DNA from: Actinomadura luteofluorescens | GTDB taxonomy: Bacteria; Actinomycetota; Actinomycetes; Streptosporangiales; Streptosporangiaceae | DNA: 64,000 nucleotides | NCBI RefSeq assembly: GCF_013409365.1 | Contig: NZ_JACCBA010000001.1 | Coordinates: 4,092,001 to 4,156,000 of the forward strand | Direction: 5' to 3' | Shown here: piece after piece, positions 27,287 to 34,425 of the stretch | How the letters are laid out: each line of letters opens with the position of its first letter | How positions within the stretch are numbered: position 1 is the first letter of the stretch | Notes under the pieces: generated by a model | What the model was told of the DNA's origin: nothing | Seen by the model: the letters and a program-made list of their open reading frames with translations, nothing else | The model's database searches: none | Position numbers and translations under genes: made by a program

Positions 27287-28083
27287 CTCTCCTCTAACAC
27301 CTTTCTGATAAAAGTTCTACTATCCTCTGTGTTGAGCGCTTTGGTGTTCAGCAGATGCATCACCACGCTCAATCTTGCAAGCTCCGACGGGTCGCGCGTT
27401 ACTTCGCCTCCGGTTGCCTTGACCACGTAGGCGATCTCGCTTCGATCCGGCTGGGTCGCGATGGTGAACGACGCCCGGGTTCCTCGATAGTGAGCGGTCT
27501 TGGCCACCTGGAGAAACAATCCCTCGCGCCTGGAAAGCTCGATCAAGAAATCAAGCTGCTCGCGCATGACCTCCTTCGAGCCGACCTGCCGATAGAGGAC
27601 GCTTTCCTCCATAACAACGCTGATCATGGGGCGAGGCTCCCTGGAGAGAAGCTCTTGACGCTTCATCCTGGTGGCTACCGCGTCATCATCGACCAGCAGG
27701 ACACGAGCATACGCTTCTATCTGAAACAGGCCATAGACGAGATGAGTCTCGTACACCCGGAGCTGGTCGGCCGATGCCTCTGCCTTCGGGAAGGCGACGA
27801 AGTGGGTCGGGTACCTGACGTGCTTGATCTTCTCCAGGAGGTCGTCCCACGCCTCGACGATCTCACCGCCTGTGTTGAGGGTTCGGTCGAGGCGCTCGGC
27901 GAAGTCTCGGCGGCACTTTGTCCGGCCGCATTCCACGTGGCTGACGTAGGAACGCGCGACGTTGACGAGCTTCGCCAGCTCGCCTTGCTTTATGTCCGCT
28001 GCTTCGCGGCAACGCTTTACCACCGCTCCGAAACCAGCCAGCTCGGGATCGATCCTCGGCCTGGCGCTACCAGTTGAGGCCAC
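27277..28083 (-). CDS. XRE-type helix-turn-helix regulator with DUF5753 domain
   Basis: The 268-residue regulator has an N-terminal Cro/CI DNA-binding domain (FGAVVKRCREAADIKQGELA, then ARSYVSHVECGRTKCRRDFA; about 18-72) and a C-terminal DUF5753 domain (about 95-265) thought to sense a ligand or partner. GTG 28083 has an AAGGAG site eight bases upstream. It forms an operon with the DUF397 gene and is divergent from an RsbW-like ATPase gene. Half-sites at 28106-28143 in the shared promoter region are good candidates for its operator. Confidence 0.93.
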   Translation of the reverse strand: MASTGSARPRIDPELAGFGAVVKRCREAADIKQGELAKLVNVARSYVSHVECGRTKCRRDFAERLDRTLNTGGEIVEAWDDLLEKIKHVRYPTHFVAFPKAEASADQLRVYETHLVYGLFQIEAYARVLLVDDDAVATRMKRQELLSREPRPMISVVMEESVLYRQVGSKEVMREQLDFLIELSRREGLFLQVAKTAHYRGTRASFTIATQPDRSEIAYVVKATGGEVTRDPSELARLSVVMHLLNTKALNTEDSRTFIRKVLEERWS

Positions 28084-28105
28084 CGCCGCTCTCCTTTTCG
28101 AGGCT

Positions 28106-28143
28106 AGTAGCCCAATAGTGGCGGCTACTGGAATGTGGCTACT
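28106..28143. promoter_or_regulatory. candidate operator for the DUF5753 regulator
   Basis: Three 7-base half-sites occur in the divergent promoter region: agtagcc (28106-28112) facing ggctact (28123-28129), and a second ggctact (28137-28143) spaced 14 bases from the first. The set sits 23-60 bases upstream of the regulator start, fitting autoregulation. Confidence 0.45.
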
Positions 28144-28279
28144 TCAACGCTCTCCGGCCATTCTACGGCTCGATGTGACTTCATGGTGGTCGTTCGATGA
28201 CACAGGGTGACTGGGTCGGGATCTTCATGTTCGAGGGTGCCGTTCGGGATCGCCCGCCATTCGGGCTGGAGGTACACCC

Positions 28280-28678
28280 ATGTCAGGAGCGCTGCTGGCG
28301 CCCGAGGCGCCGGCCTTGGTGTTGGCGCCGTCCGATCGTGCGCCCTCGCTGGCGCGCCGCCATCTCGTGGATCGGTTCCAGGAGCTGGGGATCGCAGACG
28401 ACTTCGTCGGACGGCTCGTGGTGACCGAGTTGGTGACCAACGCCTACATCCATGTCGGTGTCGGGCACATCGTTCTCCGGATCTTTCCCGACGTGCGTGA
28501 CGACCTGGTCGTGATCGAGGTCTGGGACCAGGGACCGGACGAACCCGCCGTGCGGAGCGAGGACGACGACGCGGAGGGCGGCCGCGGGCTGCTGCTGATA
28601 GAGCAGCTCGTCCATGACTGGGGCGTTCGACCGCTCAACGAGGAGGGGAAGGTCGTGTGGGCACGATGCCTCCGTTGA
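28280..28678 (+). CDS. RsbW-type ATP-binding protein
   Basis: A 132-residue GHKL ATPase has the N box VTELVTNAYIHVGVGHIVLR, EVWDQGPDEP and GGRGLLLIEQLVHDWGV. It belongs to the anti-sigma-like ATPases that accompany DUF5753/DUF397 pairs. ATG 28280 has GGAGG seven bases upstream. The next gene starts inside its 3' end, so they share a message. The partner could be the adjacent regulator or an unlinked STAS-domain protein. Confidence 0.88.
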   Translation: MSGALLAPEAPALVLAPSDRAPSLARRHLVDRFQELGIADDFVGRLVVTELVTNAYIHVGVGHIVLRIFPDVRDDLVVIEVWDQGPDEPAVRSEDDDAEGGRGLLLIEQLVHDWGVRPLNEEGKVVWARCLR

Positions 28679-29034
28679 GTGTCAGAGCGGAACGTCGTCT
28701 GCTGGGATGGCGGACGCGGTCGGGGCGCGCCACGGCGGCCCGGCATCTTGACCTGCTTGCGGTCGCCGTTGCTGCCAAGGGCTACCGGCACATCAAGCTC
28801 TACCAAGCCGAGGAGTTCCCTGTTCGGCCGCTGGTGCTGTGGATTTTCGCGCTCGGCCCCGACGAGCATGTCCGCGTCGCTGTGACCGTCCGTGCCATGC
28901 CCGGCCGAGGATGGGCCTACTACGAGGCTGGGCGCAGACGCCACGGCTTCCTGTCCCGGTGCGGCGACACCGGGCGTGCCGCTGCCCAGGTGGACGCCAT
29001 GCTCAAGCACCGCATGTTCTCGGCCACCTGGTAG
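28657..29034 (+). CDS. hypothetical protein next to regulator cluster
   Basis: This 125-residue basic cytoplasmic protein (LLGWRTRSGRATAARHLDLL, later RGWAYYEAGRRRHGFLSRCG) has no motif I can name. Similar small proteins follow RsbW-like ATPases in other actinomycete DUF5753 clusters, which supports a real gene. GTG 28657 has AGGAGG ten bases upstream and overlaps the previous gene by 22 bases; ATG 28666 is an alternative. It ends 16 bases before the stop codon of the truncated lipoprotein copy on the other strand. Confidence 0.65.
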   Translation: MGTMPPLSVRAERRLLGWRTRSGRATAARHLDLLAVAVAAKGYRHIKLYQAEEFPVRPLVLWIFALGPDEHVRVAVTVRAMPGRGWAYYEAGRRRHGFLSRCGDTGRAAAQVDAMLKHRMFSATW

Positions 29035-29049
29035 CGGTGCAAGCCGGGC

Positions 29050-29244
29050 TCAGCGGTAGACGGCCAGGCCGTCCGCGCCGCCGAACCACCCCTCCTTGGC
29101 GTACGCGCCCGGGGGCTGCACGGTGGGGAGAGCGGCGCCCGCGCGAACCGTCGGCGGAGCCACCTTCACGGCCCGGCCGGCATCGGCGCATCCGGCCACG
29201 AGCAACAGGCCGACAGAGGAAACGGCGAGGGGCGGCGCACGCAT
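29050..29244 (-). pseudogene. truncated copy of the lipoprotein 5' end
   Basis: Sixty-four codons start MRAPPLAVSSVGLLLVAGCADAG and match the first 60 residues of the lipoprotein at 21956-23464 with about five substitutions, then end in AVYR and a stop. The signal and lipobox survive but no functional domain remains. Most base differences between the copies are silent, so this copy was under selection before truncation, or came from a related genome. Confidence 0.88.
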
Positions 29245-29258
29245 CGTTCATCCGCTCG
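29066..29258. repeat. direct repeat, copy 2
   Basis: This 193-bp ungapped match to 23286-23478 has about 90% identity by eye and marks the right edge of the lower-GC segment. Confidence 0.9.
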
Positions 29259-29428
29259 AGAGGCTGGAACGCCACCATTCGCCGCAGGTCGAGCATATGA
29301 TCACCTGAACTTCACAAACCAGAAGAATTTTCCGGTTCTGCGGAGTCTCGTCGCATCCATCGGCGCGATCTCCAGGGGACCGGCTCACGGCTGATCCTCT
29401 TGCGCGCCTGTCTGAGGGGATCAGAACA

Positions 29429-30607
29429 ATGGAGAAGAAGCCGGCCGCGAGGCCGGAGAACATGGCCTTGGGCGCGGGTCTCACCCTCGTCGAAGGTTCC
29501 TCGAAGCTGTTCGGGCGATCGATCTTCAAGAACTACCTGCTCGAGAGCATCACGATGTCGGCCCTGGTCGTCGCGACGGCCGAGTACGGCATCGGCGCGG
29601 TGATCATGCTACTGGTGGCGTACAGGCTCCAGATCCTGGGGCTTTTCCGTCCCTTGAGGTCGCGGTCCCAGCGGTTCCGGTACACCCGGCGAGCCGTGAA
29701 GGCGACCATCGTGTTCACGACGGTCGTCCTCATCCTCACGATGGCCGAGTACGGCACCGTGCTGGCGGCTCTGCTGGTGGTGTTCAGCCTCCAGGTACCG
29801 GGTCCCTACCGCCGCGAGGAGCCGCGGCCCGTGCGGCTCCTGTTCACCTGGAAGACCGTGACGGCCGTCATCGCCTTCGCCGGCTGCAACATCGCGGGCC
29901 GGGGATTGATCGTGTTGGCGATGATGGCGCCGGGGACGGCCCTCGCCACCATCAACGCGATCACGTTCGCCGTCTCGACCATGACCTACTCGACGGGGGT
30001 CTGGAAGGCGGGGCAGCGGTTCGCGGCGACGCTGGTGCCGCTGCTCATCGTGCTGGGCCTCGCCGTTTCCATCGAGGCATGGCACATCACGGCGAGTCCG
30101 TGGGGAGTCATCTGGTCCATCGGATCGGCTCTCTCCGGCCTCGTCTACATGAAGCTGTCCCGGGGTTTCGTCGAGCGGGGCGGCGCGGAGACCGACCAGT
30201 TCCAGGCAGTGGGCACGAGCCTGGGCGTGGTAGGCCTCGCCGTGTGGGCGATGCTGGCGGGCGAGGATCCGTCTGCCGGCTGGTCCTGGGAGGTCCTCTT
30301 GCCGCTGCTCTGCACGGCGCTGATGACCGTCGTCATACCCAGGTACCTGCACACCCGGGCAAGGGGGGCTCTCGGAGACGCCGTCTACACGATCCTGTGG
30401 AGCGTCATTCCGCTGCTCGGCCTGCTGGTCGACCTGATCATGGAGCAGAAGATCCCGACGGCATGGCAGGTCATCGGGATGACCTGGATCAGCGTGATCG
30501 CAGCCATGGCGGCCCTTCTCGCGAAGAAGCCCAAGGCGGAGATCGTCACGTGGCGAACTCTACGCGGGACGATCGAGCGCCTGAGAAGGCCGGTCGGCTA
30601 CGTGTGA
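29429..30607 (+). CDS. multi-pass membrane protein (DMT/EamA-like transporter)
   Basis: The 392-residue hydrophobic protein has about ten membrane helices. The second half resembles the drug/metabolite transporter superfamily (ALSGLVYMKLSRGF, AVWAMLAGEDPSAGWSWEVL, PTAWQVIGMTWISVIAAMAA). The first half contains two similar segments, AEYGIGAVIMLLVAYRLQIL and AEYGTVLAALLVVFSLQVPG, suggesting an internal duplication. ATG 29429 has a GAGGGGA site upstream. No substrate can be inferred. A strong terminator follows. Confidence 0.7.
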   Translation: MEKKPAARPENMALGAGLTLVEGSSKLFGRSIFKNYLLESITMSALVVATAEYGIGAVIMLLVAYRLQILGLFRPLRSRSQRFRYTRRAVKATIVFTTVVLILTMAEYGTVLAALLVVFSLQVPGPYRREEPRPVRLLFTWKTVTAVIAFAGCNIAGRGLIVLAMMAPGTALATINAITFAVSTMTYSTGVWKAGQRFAATLVPLLIVLGLAVSIEAWHITASPWGVIWSIGSALSGLVYMKLSRGFVERGGAETDQFQAVGTSLGVVGLAVWAMLAGEDPSAGWSWEVLLPLLCTALMTVVIPRYLHTRARGALGDAVYTILWSVIPLLGLLVDLIMEQKIPTAWQVIGMTWISVIAAMAALLAKKPKAEIVTWRTLRGTIERLRRPVGYV

Positions 30608-30693
30608 TCCAGGCCGGTCGGCAGAGTTCGTGCGGTTTCGCATGATCCGCACAAAATCTGCGCCGGGGAGAGGCTCAGTCTCCCCGCCGTTTG

Positions 30694-30742
30694 CGGTGTC
30701 CCGGTGGAAAGGCTCGAAGCCTCTCCACCGGGACACCGTTTT
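30694..30742 (+). terminator. strong intrinsic terminator
   Basis: cggtgtcccggtgga (30694-30708) pairs perfectly with tccaccgggacaccg (30724-30738). A second small stem closes the loop, and TTTT follows. A weaker hairpin (30664-30671 with 30679-30686) lies just upstream. Confidence 0.9.
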
Positions 30743-30821
30743 ACCCCGTCCGTAATTCCCGGGAGGAGAGTTCACGCCGGGTCGTGGCCCTGGGCTGGGA
30801 GTGGACGAGAAATAGGATGAG

Positions 30822-31346
30822 GTGAAAGAAGACATGTCCCTGACGAATGCCGCTGGAGACCGCGATTCCTTCGCGGAGGCCCTCGAAGCCACCCATCGGC
30901 TGAACCACGCTCTGGGTCCGCTAAGGATCGACAGAGAAGGCACGAAGGATCGACTCCGGTCAGCACTGCGCCAACCTGAGCAGGAGGTACAAGCCTTACT
31001 CCTCCTAGAAATTCTGAGCACGGAAGCGACGAAAGCGCTGATCGATGACCTGCTCGGCCAGGCCCTGCGAGTCCGTTACACCCTTCTGATCCGCAACCTG
31101 CTGGGAAGGTTGGCCTGGTCAGAGGCGAAGGAGATCGTCCCGCCAGCCGTCTGGCGCCTGCTCGAGATTGAAGACGAAGCCGACGTCTACCGGCGCATGG
31201 CCGAACTGCTCGACCATCTGGGCCTGCACGAAGCACTCCAGGAGCTGTGCGCACGCGCTGGCGAAAGCCTCGACGAGGAGGTGCGCGAGGTCGCCGAGGA
31301 CTTCGGCGAGGAGCGTCTGGAGGCGTACCGGAGCGGCTCCTGCTAG
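30822..31346 (+). CDS. hypothetical helical protein
   Basis: This 174-residue acidic, Leu-rich cytoplasmic protein has regular helical segments (ALLLLEILSTEATKALIDDL, VRYTLLIRNLLGRLAWSEAK, RRMAELLDHLGLHEALQELC), suggesting short HEAT-like repeats. I do not recognise a function. GTG 30822 follows AGGATGAG; ATG 30834 would also give a good protein. It stands alone between the terminator at 30694-30742 and the convergent phosphotransferase gene. Confidence 0.65.
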   Translation: MKEDMSLTNAAGDRDSFAEALEATHRLNHALGPLRIDREGTKDRLRSALRQPEQEVQALLLLEILSTEATKALIDDLLGQALRVRYTLLIRNLLGRLAWSEAKEIVPPAVWRLLEIEDEADVYRRMAELLDHLGLHEALQELCARAGESLDEEVREVAEDFGEERLEAYRSGSC

Positions 31347-31388
31347 TGCCGTGACCGTGTGGGTTCGGCGGGGTGACGTTGGTGTGGC

Positions 31389-32252
31389 TCAGTGGTAGGT
31401 GGCCAGGCCGTCCGCTAGTTCTTCTTCGTCGCCGTCGCGGATTGCGTAGAGAGCTTGCTGCAGGGCGAACGTGTTGCGGATCGCGGTGATGCGGTCAAGG
31501 AGTCCGGGGTCCGACCAGTTGCCCAAGGCGAGTACCCGTTCCAGGAACTCACGGCCGTAGCTGGCACCGATGGCAGCGAAGTCCTCGGCCGGGTCGCTGA
31601 GGGCGACATCGTCCCAGTCGAGTACTCCGGCGAGGCGCGGCAGGCCGTGCGTCCACTCCCACAGGACGTTTTCGGCGCCGAGGTCGCCATGCACCACTGC
31701 TCGGGTGACGTGGGGGAGGCCGTCGAGTGCTGCGAGTTCCCGCTCGGCCCGTAGGCGTCCGCTGTCGGACATGAGCTGGAAAAGCTCAGCGCGCACGCTC
31801 TCCGCGAACTGCCGCCACCGGTCTCCCGTTGCGTGAGGGAGAAGTGCTCGTGCCCTTTCGCCGGCGCCGGCACGGGCCAGACCGGACAGCACCGTGGCGT
31901 ACTGCTCCGCCACGGTGTCGGCCACTTGAGCGTCCTTGAGCGCCTCGGCGTCCAGCGGTTCCCCCGGAATGCGGCCGAGCACCAGGAACGGTGCCTCGCC
32001 GGTGCCGTGCGCACCGCCCTGGAGCAGCGGCTCAGGTGTGCGGAAGCCGAGGTCGAGCCCGGCGAGCGCGTGTAGTGCGGCCGCCCGCTCGGGCAGCCGG
32101 GCGGCCGCTGCCGGGGTGCGGGGCAGGCACACGACACGGTCCGAGCCGATGACCACCATGTGGAATTGCCCCTGACGCACCGCGAGATCGTCCACTTCGT
32201 CGGCGGGCAGCAGACGGCTGAGGAGAGCGCGATGCGTCGTGCGGATGTTCAC
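31389..32252 (-). CDS. aminoglycoside phosphotransferase (APH) family protein
   Basis: The 287-residue protein is kinase-like. The catalytic loop AVVHGDLGAENVLWEW and metal-binding GVLDWDDVALSDPAEDFAAI are clear, and VLGRIPGEPLDAEAL marks the hinge. Family members phosphorylate small molecules, including aminoglycosides, macrolides and metabolites. The sequence is not close enough to a known resistance enzyme for me to claim resistance. GTG 32252 has an AGAGG site upstream. The gene converges on the helical protein and is divergent from the hydrolase region. Confidence 0.85.
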   Translation of the reverse strand: MNIRTTHRALLSRLLPADEVDDLAVRQGQFHMVVIGSDRVVCLPRTPAAAARLPERAAALHALAGLDLGFRTPEPLLQGGAHGTGEAPFLVLGRIPGEPLDAEALKDAQVADTVAEQYATVLSGLARAGAGERARALLPHATGDRWRQFAESVRAELFQLMSDSGRLRAERELAALDGLPHVTRAVVHGDLGAENVLWEWTHGLPRLAGVLDWDDVALSDPAEDFAAIGASYGREFLERVLALGNWSDPGLLDRITAIRNTFALQQALYAIRDGDEEELADGLATYH

Positions 32253-32522
32253 GAGTGTGACCTCTGGGTCCTTCAGATAGGCATGCGGGGCCTGCGGGGG
32301 TGGCTGCGGCCCAGCGATCGGACAAGCGACCTCCGAGGAGGCCGGTGGGATTCCATATAGAACCTAGGCGAGCGAGCAGCAGCCGGGCGTCGATGTGGGG
32401 TCAGGAGGGGCTTGCGGCTCACTTGGGTCGGTGGGCGTTGGTCTCCGAAAAGCCGTTGGCGGGGTGCGGTGGCCGCTGCTACTTTTCTGGAGGCCGTGCC
32501 AGAGGGCGAGGAGGTGGTACCC
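32253..32522. other. non-coding stretch between phosphotransferase and hydrolase genes
   Basis: No convincing gene is visible between the phosphotransferase start and the short reading frame at 32523. The region must hold the phosphotransferase promoter; I see no clear boxes. Confidence 0.4.
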
Positions 32523-32576
32523 GTGAACTCAGTATCGACATGGGTGCTCCCCTCTGGGGTCATGGTCGGGCGGTAG
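32523..32576 (+). CDS. candidate 17-residue leader peptide
   Basis: The frame encodes MNSVSTWVLPSGVMVGR from a GTG start, with a strong GAGGAGG site eight bases upstream. It ends 45 bases before the hydrolase ATG. Between them, cgggag and ctcccg (inside 32583-32611) and outer gtcgt/acgac segments can pair. This layout suggests a translated leader with attenuation-like control, but a chance frame cannot be excluded. Confidence 0.35.
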   Translation: MNSVSTWVLPSGVMVGR

Positions 32577-32621
32577 GTCGTCCGGGAGCGCCGTTCATGA
32601 GCACTCCCGAAAGGCACGACC

Positions 32622-33353
32622 ATGCATTTCACCTCCGAGCAGCGCCTTGACGACGGCGTCCTCGAACGCGAATTCACCCTCGGCGACATCCCCGGGATCC
32701 TGTGGACGCCGGAGTCCGCGGCCGCGCCGGTCCCGCTGATCCTGATGGGCCACCCCGGCGGGATGCGCAGGATGTACCCCCGGCTGGTGGGCCGGGCACG
32801 GCACAGCGTGGCGGAGGGCTTCGCCGCGGCCACCATCGAGCTCCCGTGGAGCGGTGACCGGCCCGGTTCCGACGCCGTGGACCAGGCCCGCGCCGACGTG
32901 CGCCGGGCGCTGGAGGCCGGCGAGCCGGTCGGCGACGACATCGTGGACCGGCTCATCCTTCCGCTGGTCGACCAGGCGGTCCCCGAATGCCAGGCCACCC
33001 TGGACGCCCTCCTGTCGCTGCCCGAGATCAGCGGCCCGGTCGGGTACTCAGGGGGAGTGATCTCCATCGGAGTCCGGTTGGCGGTTGTCGAGCCGCGCAT
33101 AGCGGCCGCCGGTCTGTTCGCCGGGAGTTTCGTGCCCCGCTCCATCATCGAGGAAGCCCGCCAGGTCACCATTCCGCTGCACGTCCTGCTGCAATGGGAC
33201 GACGAAGGGAACGACCGGCAGGCGGCCCTGGACCTGTTCGACGCCTTCGGCTCCAAGGAGAAGATGCTGAACGCCAACATGGGCGGGCACACCGGCGTCC
33301 CGCACTACGCGGGGGACGCCGCGGCTCAGTTCTTCACCAGGCATCTGAAGTAG
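32622..33353 (+). CDS. alpha/beta hydrolase (dienelactone hydrolase/esterase-like)
   Basis: The 243-residue cytoplasmic hydrolase has an oxyanion segment PLILMGHPGGMRRMYPRLV, the nucleophile elbow GPVGYSGGVIS (Ser about residue 146) and a late His in NMGGHTGVPHYAGD. The elbow is GYSGG rather than the common GxSxG with a bulky first residue, as in other members of this subfamily. Substrate is unknown. ATG 32622 has no strong ribosome site directly before it. The candidate leader frame at 32523 lies upstream, and a long hairpin follows. Confidence 0.85.
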   Translation: MHFTSEQRLDDGVLEREFTLGDIPGILWTPESAAAPVPLILMGHPGGMRRMYPRLVGRARHSVAEGFAAATIELPWSGDRPGSDAVDQARADVRRALEAGEPVGDDIVDRLILPLVDQAVPECQATLDALLSLPEISGPVGYSGGVISIGVRLAVVEPRIAAAGLFAGSFVPRSIIEEARQVTIPLHVLLQWDDEGNDRQAALDLFDAFGSKEKMLNANMGGHTGVPHYAGDAAAQFFTRHLK

Positions 33354-33389
33354 CCGCCGGCCCGCCCCGTCAGGCCTGGAGACGCACAG

Positions 33390-33442
33390 CCGCCCCGATC
33401 GCAGCGGTACCGGCCGTCGCCGGTATCGCCCGGTCGGGGCGG
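33390..33442. terminator. long imperfect hairpin between convergent genes
   Basis: gccgccccgatcg...ggtaccggc (33390-33415) pairs with gccggtatc...cggtcggggcggc (33418-33442) with one internal mismatch region. It lies between the hydrolase and dihydrofolate-reductase-like stop codons. Confidence 0.65.
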
Positions 33443-33517
33443 CGCTCGGCCGTCCACACCGTGAGGCACTCGGCGCGCACCTCGCGGGCCGACCCGGCCG
33501 CCCGCACCCGGGCCTGC

Positions 33518-34084
33518 CTAGTTCTTGATCTCGTAGCGCAGAAGCGCCACGCCGTCGTCGAACGCGGTGGCCTCGACCAGCTTCAGGTCCTGCCGATCCT
33601 CGAACAGGCGCGTCCCCTTGCCGCGTGACACCGGGGAGACCAGCATCCGGACCTCGTCGACGACGCCGGCGGCCATCAGGGAGCGCATGAGTTTCAGGCT
33701 CCCCCACAGCCAGAGGTCCTTGCCGCTCTGCTGCTTGAGCTCCCGGACGGTGGCGATCGGGTCGCTCGTCACGGTCGCGGCGGGGAAGTCGCCCCAGGGG
33801 GCGGCTTCCAGCTTCGACGAGGCGACGAACTTGGTGAGGTTGTTGAGCTTCTCGCCGTACTCGCCCTGCTCGTCGGCGTGCGGCCAGTAGTCCTTGGTCT
33901 GGTTGTAGGTGTTCGCGCCGAGGATCATCGTGTCGACCGAGTCGATGAACCCCATGATGCTCGCCTCGAAGGCCTTGTCGGAGGCCTCGGAGAAGGGCTT
34001 GGCCGACACGAAGCCGAGCCCGCCGTCCTCCTCCGCGACGATGTTGTCGACGGTCACCCACTGCTGGACTTTGAGCTTTCGCAT
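33518..34084 (-). CDS. dihydrofolate reductase family protein (RibD C-terminal type)
   Basis: The 188-residue protein has the RibD_C fold: KLKVQQWVTVDNIVAEEDGG at the start, DTMILGANTYNQTKDYWPHA, GKDLWLWGSLKLMRSLMAAG and VDEVRMLVSPVSRGKGTRLF. Such standalone proteins are probably NADPH reductases of unknown substrate rather than true folate enzymes. ATG 34084 has AAGGAG ten bases upstream. A terminator hairpin (34211-34238) upstream separates it from the acyl-CoA dehydrogenase on the same strand. Confidence 0.9.
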   Translation of the reverse strand: MRKLKVQQWVTVDNIVAEEDGGLGFVSAKPFSEASDKAFEASIMGFIDSVDTMILGANTYNQTKDYWPHADEQGEYGEKLNNLTKFVASSKLEAAPWGDFPAATVTSDPIATVRELKQQSGKDLWLWGSLKLMRSLMAAGVVDEVRMLVSPVSRGKGTRLFEDRQDLKLVEATAFDDGVALLRYEIKN

Positions 34085-34210
34085 GGCGCCGGTTCTCCTT
34101 CGTCACGCGGCCGCTTAGTGGCCGCTCGTGACCCTGGGACGGAGCCGGCACCGCGTTCTCGACACCCTCCACGGCACGTGCGCCATATTTTTCGGCGGCG
34201 GCTGCGCAGT

Positions 34211-34238
34211 GAGGCCCTGCCCGGGTGGGCAGGGCCTC
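34211..34238 (-). terminator. terminator downstream of the acyl-CoA dehydrogenase
   Basis: gaggccctgccc (34211-34222) and gggcagggcctc (34227-34238) pair perfectly over 12 bp around gggt. Confidence 0.8.
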
Positions 34239-34425
34239 AAAGGCGAGGGCTAGAGCCTGTCTCGAAGTCGCCTCTGCCACGCGCGCGAACGCGTGACCTG
34301 GCCGGTGGAGCGATGCCGGAGGCGAGCGGAACCGGGCAGATCGCGAAGCGATGCCGCGTTCGCCCAGGCCAGGTCACGTAGCGAGCCGCCAGGCGAGCGA
34401 AGTGGGCCGGGACTGTGAAACACAG
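34239..34425. other. non-coding region with dispersed inverted repeats
   Basis: No gene is seen. cgtgacctggcc (34292-34303) and ggccaggtcacg (34367-34378) are 12-bp inverted repeats 63 bases apart, and gcgaacgcg/cgcgttcgc lie beside them. The arms cannot all pair at once, so alternative folds are possible. It may be a remnant element or a long 3' structure. Confidence 0.4.

Noticed and set aside
23286..29258. Integrative element with integrase and attachment sites
   Set aside because: The direct repeats look like att-flanked ends, but no integrase, transposase or tRNA target is present and the copies have diverged too much for site-specific recombination.
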